A stretch of 64,000 nucleotides of DNA, from NCBI GenBank assembly GCA_009777535.1, contig WRLP01000011.1, forward strand, positions 1-64,000, given 5' to 3'. A program made the position numbers and the translations under genes. The notes below the pieces were generated by a model. It was not told the DNA's origin, did no database searches, and was given only the letters and a program-made list of their open reading frames with translations. Of the stretch, positions 62,161 through 64,000 are shown in pieces (the stretch's first letter is position 1; every line of letters starts with the position of its first letter). The stretch comes from Treponema sp. GTDB taxonomy: Bacteria > Spirochaetota > Spirochaetia > Treponematales > Breznakiellaceae.

Positions 62161-64000
62161 TCACTTTAACTCGTAAAAGTACTCGCGGCCGCCGTCGCCC
62201 TGCCGCATGGCGCCCAGTTTGCGCGCCGGCTGGTTAAGATATTCCCTTACCGAATCGGCGACTATTGAGCGTACCTGGAAGCGGGAAGTCATAGACAACA
62301 AAAGCCTGGCGCGCACCACTGCACGGCCGTTAGCGGTATAGCCGGTTTCCGGCGACCATGAAAACGCGCAATCCCCTGAATCCATTCCGAAATGCCAGTT
62401 AATCGTACTGTTACGCAGCAGTTCGGTAACCAGCCTGACGGCATTAAGCGCCGGGTTGCAGCTGATTTCTTCTTCGTCGAATCTGTCCGAATAAATGCGC
62501 TGCGGCGGCGAACCAAAGCAGGCCAGCACTGTGCCGCCCTCATAGCTGATAATAACCGCTCCGGCATTGGTAAAGATATCACGCACCTTTGCGCGGAACT
62601 GGGCAAGGGTGTCCGCGGCATGGGCCGGCTCTTCCTTGTCTTCCATGCCGGGCATGGACGGGTCTTTAAGGGCAATTATGGCAGCATGCTCGATAATTGT
62701 TTCGGATAACAAAGGCCTGCCCCTGCGTACAAGTTCCTTCATAACAGGTTTTGAAACAACATGGCTGTATGCAAAGCGGAAATTTCTGGCCCCATTCCTT
62801 CTTATCGCGGTTTTAACACAGAATATAAACATGATCCCGAAAATACATCCGACGCAGGCAATTGCCGGATCGATCCAGTATGCGCTGGTAATAAAACTCC
62901 AGCCAAAACCGGCGGCGCAAAGAGCGGCGGCAATCAAACCGACAGTAAGCATTACAGCCGGCCGCAGCGCGTGTACGATCAACATGATAAAAAAAACAGC
63001 GCCGAGCGACCAAAAAAGAATGTAGCGGTTTTGCCCGGGAATAATATGGCCGCCGGTAAGAAGGGCGTTTGCCAGCAGCGCCGAGGCATCTGCCGGGCTT
63101 TGCGCAAAAACCTGGCCCATAATGCAGTAAGATGCAGCAGCTTCGCCGCTTAAAAAGCCCCGCAGGGCGGCAAGTTCCAGATATTTTTCACGCATTGCGG
63201 CAAAACAACGGATCAACTCGTCTCTTAGACTGACAAGCCTGGCAATATTTTCTTCGTTAAGATTTTCGACGGCGATAATTTCTTCATATCCGTTAACAAG
63301 CGTTGTTTCCGCACTGCCGTAAAGAAAATCTTCGAGGCTCAGAAAGTAATCATCGCGTGCGGCTATCCAGGCCGCCTTTACTTCCTGTTCGGGCGAATTA
63401 AGCAATTCCTCCCGCAGAACAACGGCGTGATCGTGCAGGTACAGGGGTACTCTTTCCGGTCTTGTTTTGGAAAAAGCCCCGATATCTTCAGCTTCTTTCA
63501 GCAGCCTTCGCATATTTCGATCGGCTTCTTCGTACTCCCGAAAACTGTCAATATCAATATGCTTAAATTGCAGAGCGCTGGAATCCAATAAAATGTTTCC
63601 GTTTTTATCGAGCGGAATTTTTAATTCAGTTCCGTCTTTTTTATGAATCGCCAGAACCGGCCCATGCTCGGCAAATTCAATCTCTGAAGATGCCCAGCGT
63701 GATTGCAGGCTGCGGTAGACAAGGTGTTCAACAACCAATGGATTATTTCCCTCTGTATCGGCCATTAAAACAGGCGCGATCCTTCTGAGTTTCCCTCCGC
63801 GATCCAGCCGCGGGCTTACATACCAGGGACTGTCTTCCGGCGCCGCCTTGATATCCCCAGCTTCCCACACATGTCCGAAAACCCTTGTCAGACGATCCAG
63901 TTCCTCGTTACCGGCAATAAGTGCGGAAGTCAATCTGTCTCTGCCGTTCCGGGTCAATTCCACAAGTGTCTCTACATAACCGGGCGCCTCAAGCGGCCGG
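62161..64000 (-). CDS. CHASE2-like membrane cyclase homologue, 5' end beyond window
   Basis: The frame is open to the window edge, so the N-terminus is missing. The visible 612 residues have a CHASE2-like extracellular part (LDRGGKLRRIAPVLM, IPLDKNGNILLDSSALQFKH), about 170 residues of helix, three membrane helices (ILFWSLGAVFFIMLIVHAL; LTVGLIAAALCAAGFGWSFI; IACVGCIFGIMFIFCVKTAI) and a C-terminal cyclase domain. The second metal position reads SYEGGTVLACFGSPP, Gly for Asp, and the VNxAxR helix is ANGRAVVRARLL. It therefore looks catalytically weakened. It converges on the gene at 61167. Confidence 0.8.
   Translation of the reverse strand, partial: RPLEAPGYVETLVELTRNGRDRLTSALIAGNEELDRLTRVFGHVWEAGDIKAAPEDSPWYVSPRLDRGGKLRRIAPVLMADTEGNNPLVVEHLVYRSLQSRWASSEIEFAEHGPVLAIHKKDGTELKIPLDKNGNILLDSSALQFKHIDIDSFREYEEADRNMRRLLKEAEDIGAFSKTRPERVPLYLHDHAVVLREELLNSPEQEVKAAWIAARDDYFLSLEDFLYGSAETTLVNGYEEIIAVENLNEENIARLVSLRDELIRCFAAMREKYLELAALRGFLSGEAAASYCIMGQVFAQSPADASALLANALLTGGHIIPGQNRYILFWSLGAVFFIMLIVHALRPAVMLTVGLIAAALCAAGFGWSFITSAYWIDPAIACVGCIFGIMFIFCVKTAIRRNGARNFRFAYSHVVSKPVMKELVRRGRPLLSETIIEHAAIIALKDPSMPGMEDKEEPAHAADTLAQFRAKVRDIFTNAGAVIISYEGGTVLACFGSPPQRIYSDRFDEEEISCNPALNAVRLVTELLRNSTINWHFGMDSGDCAFSWSPETGYTANGRAVVRARLLLSMTSRFQVRSIVADSVREYLNQPARKLGAMRQGDGGREYFYELK

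Overview
The window comes from a spirochaete, most likely a free-living or gut-associated Treponema-type organism. The evidence is a P83/100-family coiled-coil protein, a PilZ protein with a PlzA-like layout, many large lipoproteins with short spirochaetal lipoboxes, and about 50% GC. Protein names rest on recognised motifs and domain order; no database search was possible.

Layout: 1-1944 is an accessory strip with a broken DUF3800 gene, a two-gene DUF3791 cassette that looks like part of a toxin-antitoxin-like module, and palindromic intergenic repeats. At 1945-10350 (minus strand) galM is followed by a seven-gene envelope operon read as GntR/YtrA regulator, SPFH/slipin, ABC ATPase, two FtsX-type permeases, a LolA-like periplasmic carrier and an outer-membrane barrel. 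A consensus promoter with an embedded operator drives it. At 10417-11122 there is an AT-rich PIN-domain gene pair. At 11127-17042 are a duplicated-domain secreted protein, bacteriohemerythrin, serS, P83/100, a small lipoprotein, and an outer-membrane protein divergent from a TetR regulator. At 17060-18891 is a nifS-nifU iron-sulfur pair. A second cluster of palindromic repeats (18892-19330) precedes a PilZ/TPR gene pair. Then come eno-lon and a DEAD-box helicase.

26778-35503 is a lipoprotein region. Two paralogous lipoproteins, a degenerate copy of the 3' end of a third gene, and shared flanking DNA record a tandem duplication. It was later interrupted by a formylglycine-generating-enzyme-like lipoprotein and an EFR1-type ferredoxin/flavodoxin gene. 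35587-40956 holds prfA, prmC, a Rel-type (p)ppGpp synthetase whose hydrolase motif is lost, and a CapA-family lipoprotein.

40959-57110 (minus strand) is the str/S10/spc/alpha ribosomal supercluster: rpsL, rpsG, tuf and rpsJ through rplQ, with secY and rpoA. It has no fusA and ends in a small zinc-ribbon gene. 57371-64000 has an OmpA-type surface protein and three successive class III cyclase-like genes, each with a different part of the catalytic set missing; the last runs off the window.

The strongest unusual signals are the long palindromic intergenic elements (1674-1938 and 19174-19324, with a half copy beside the second), the envelope operon with its YtrA operator, a set of promoters whose -10 box lies 6-9 nt from the start codon (possible leaderless mRNAs), the nested duplication at 26.8-35 kb, an inverted repeat carried in frame inside prmC, and the split-looking cyclase genes at the right end.
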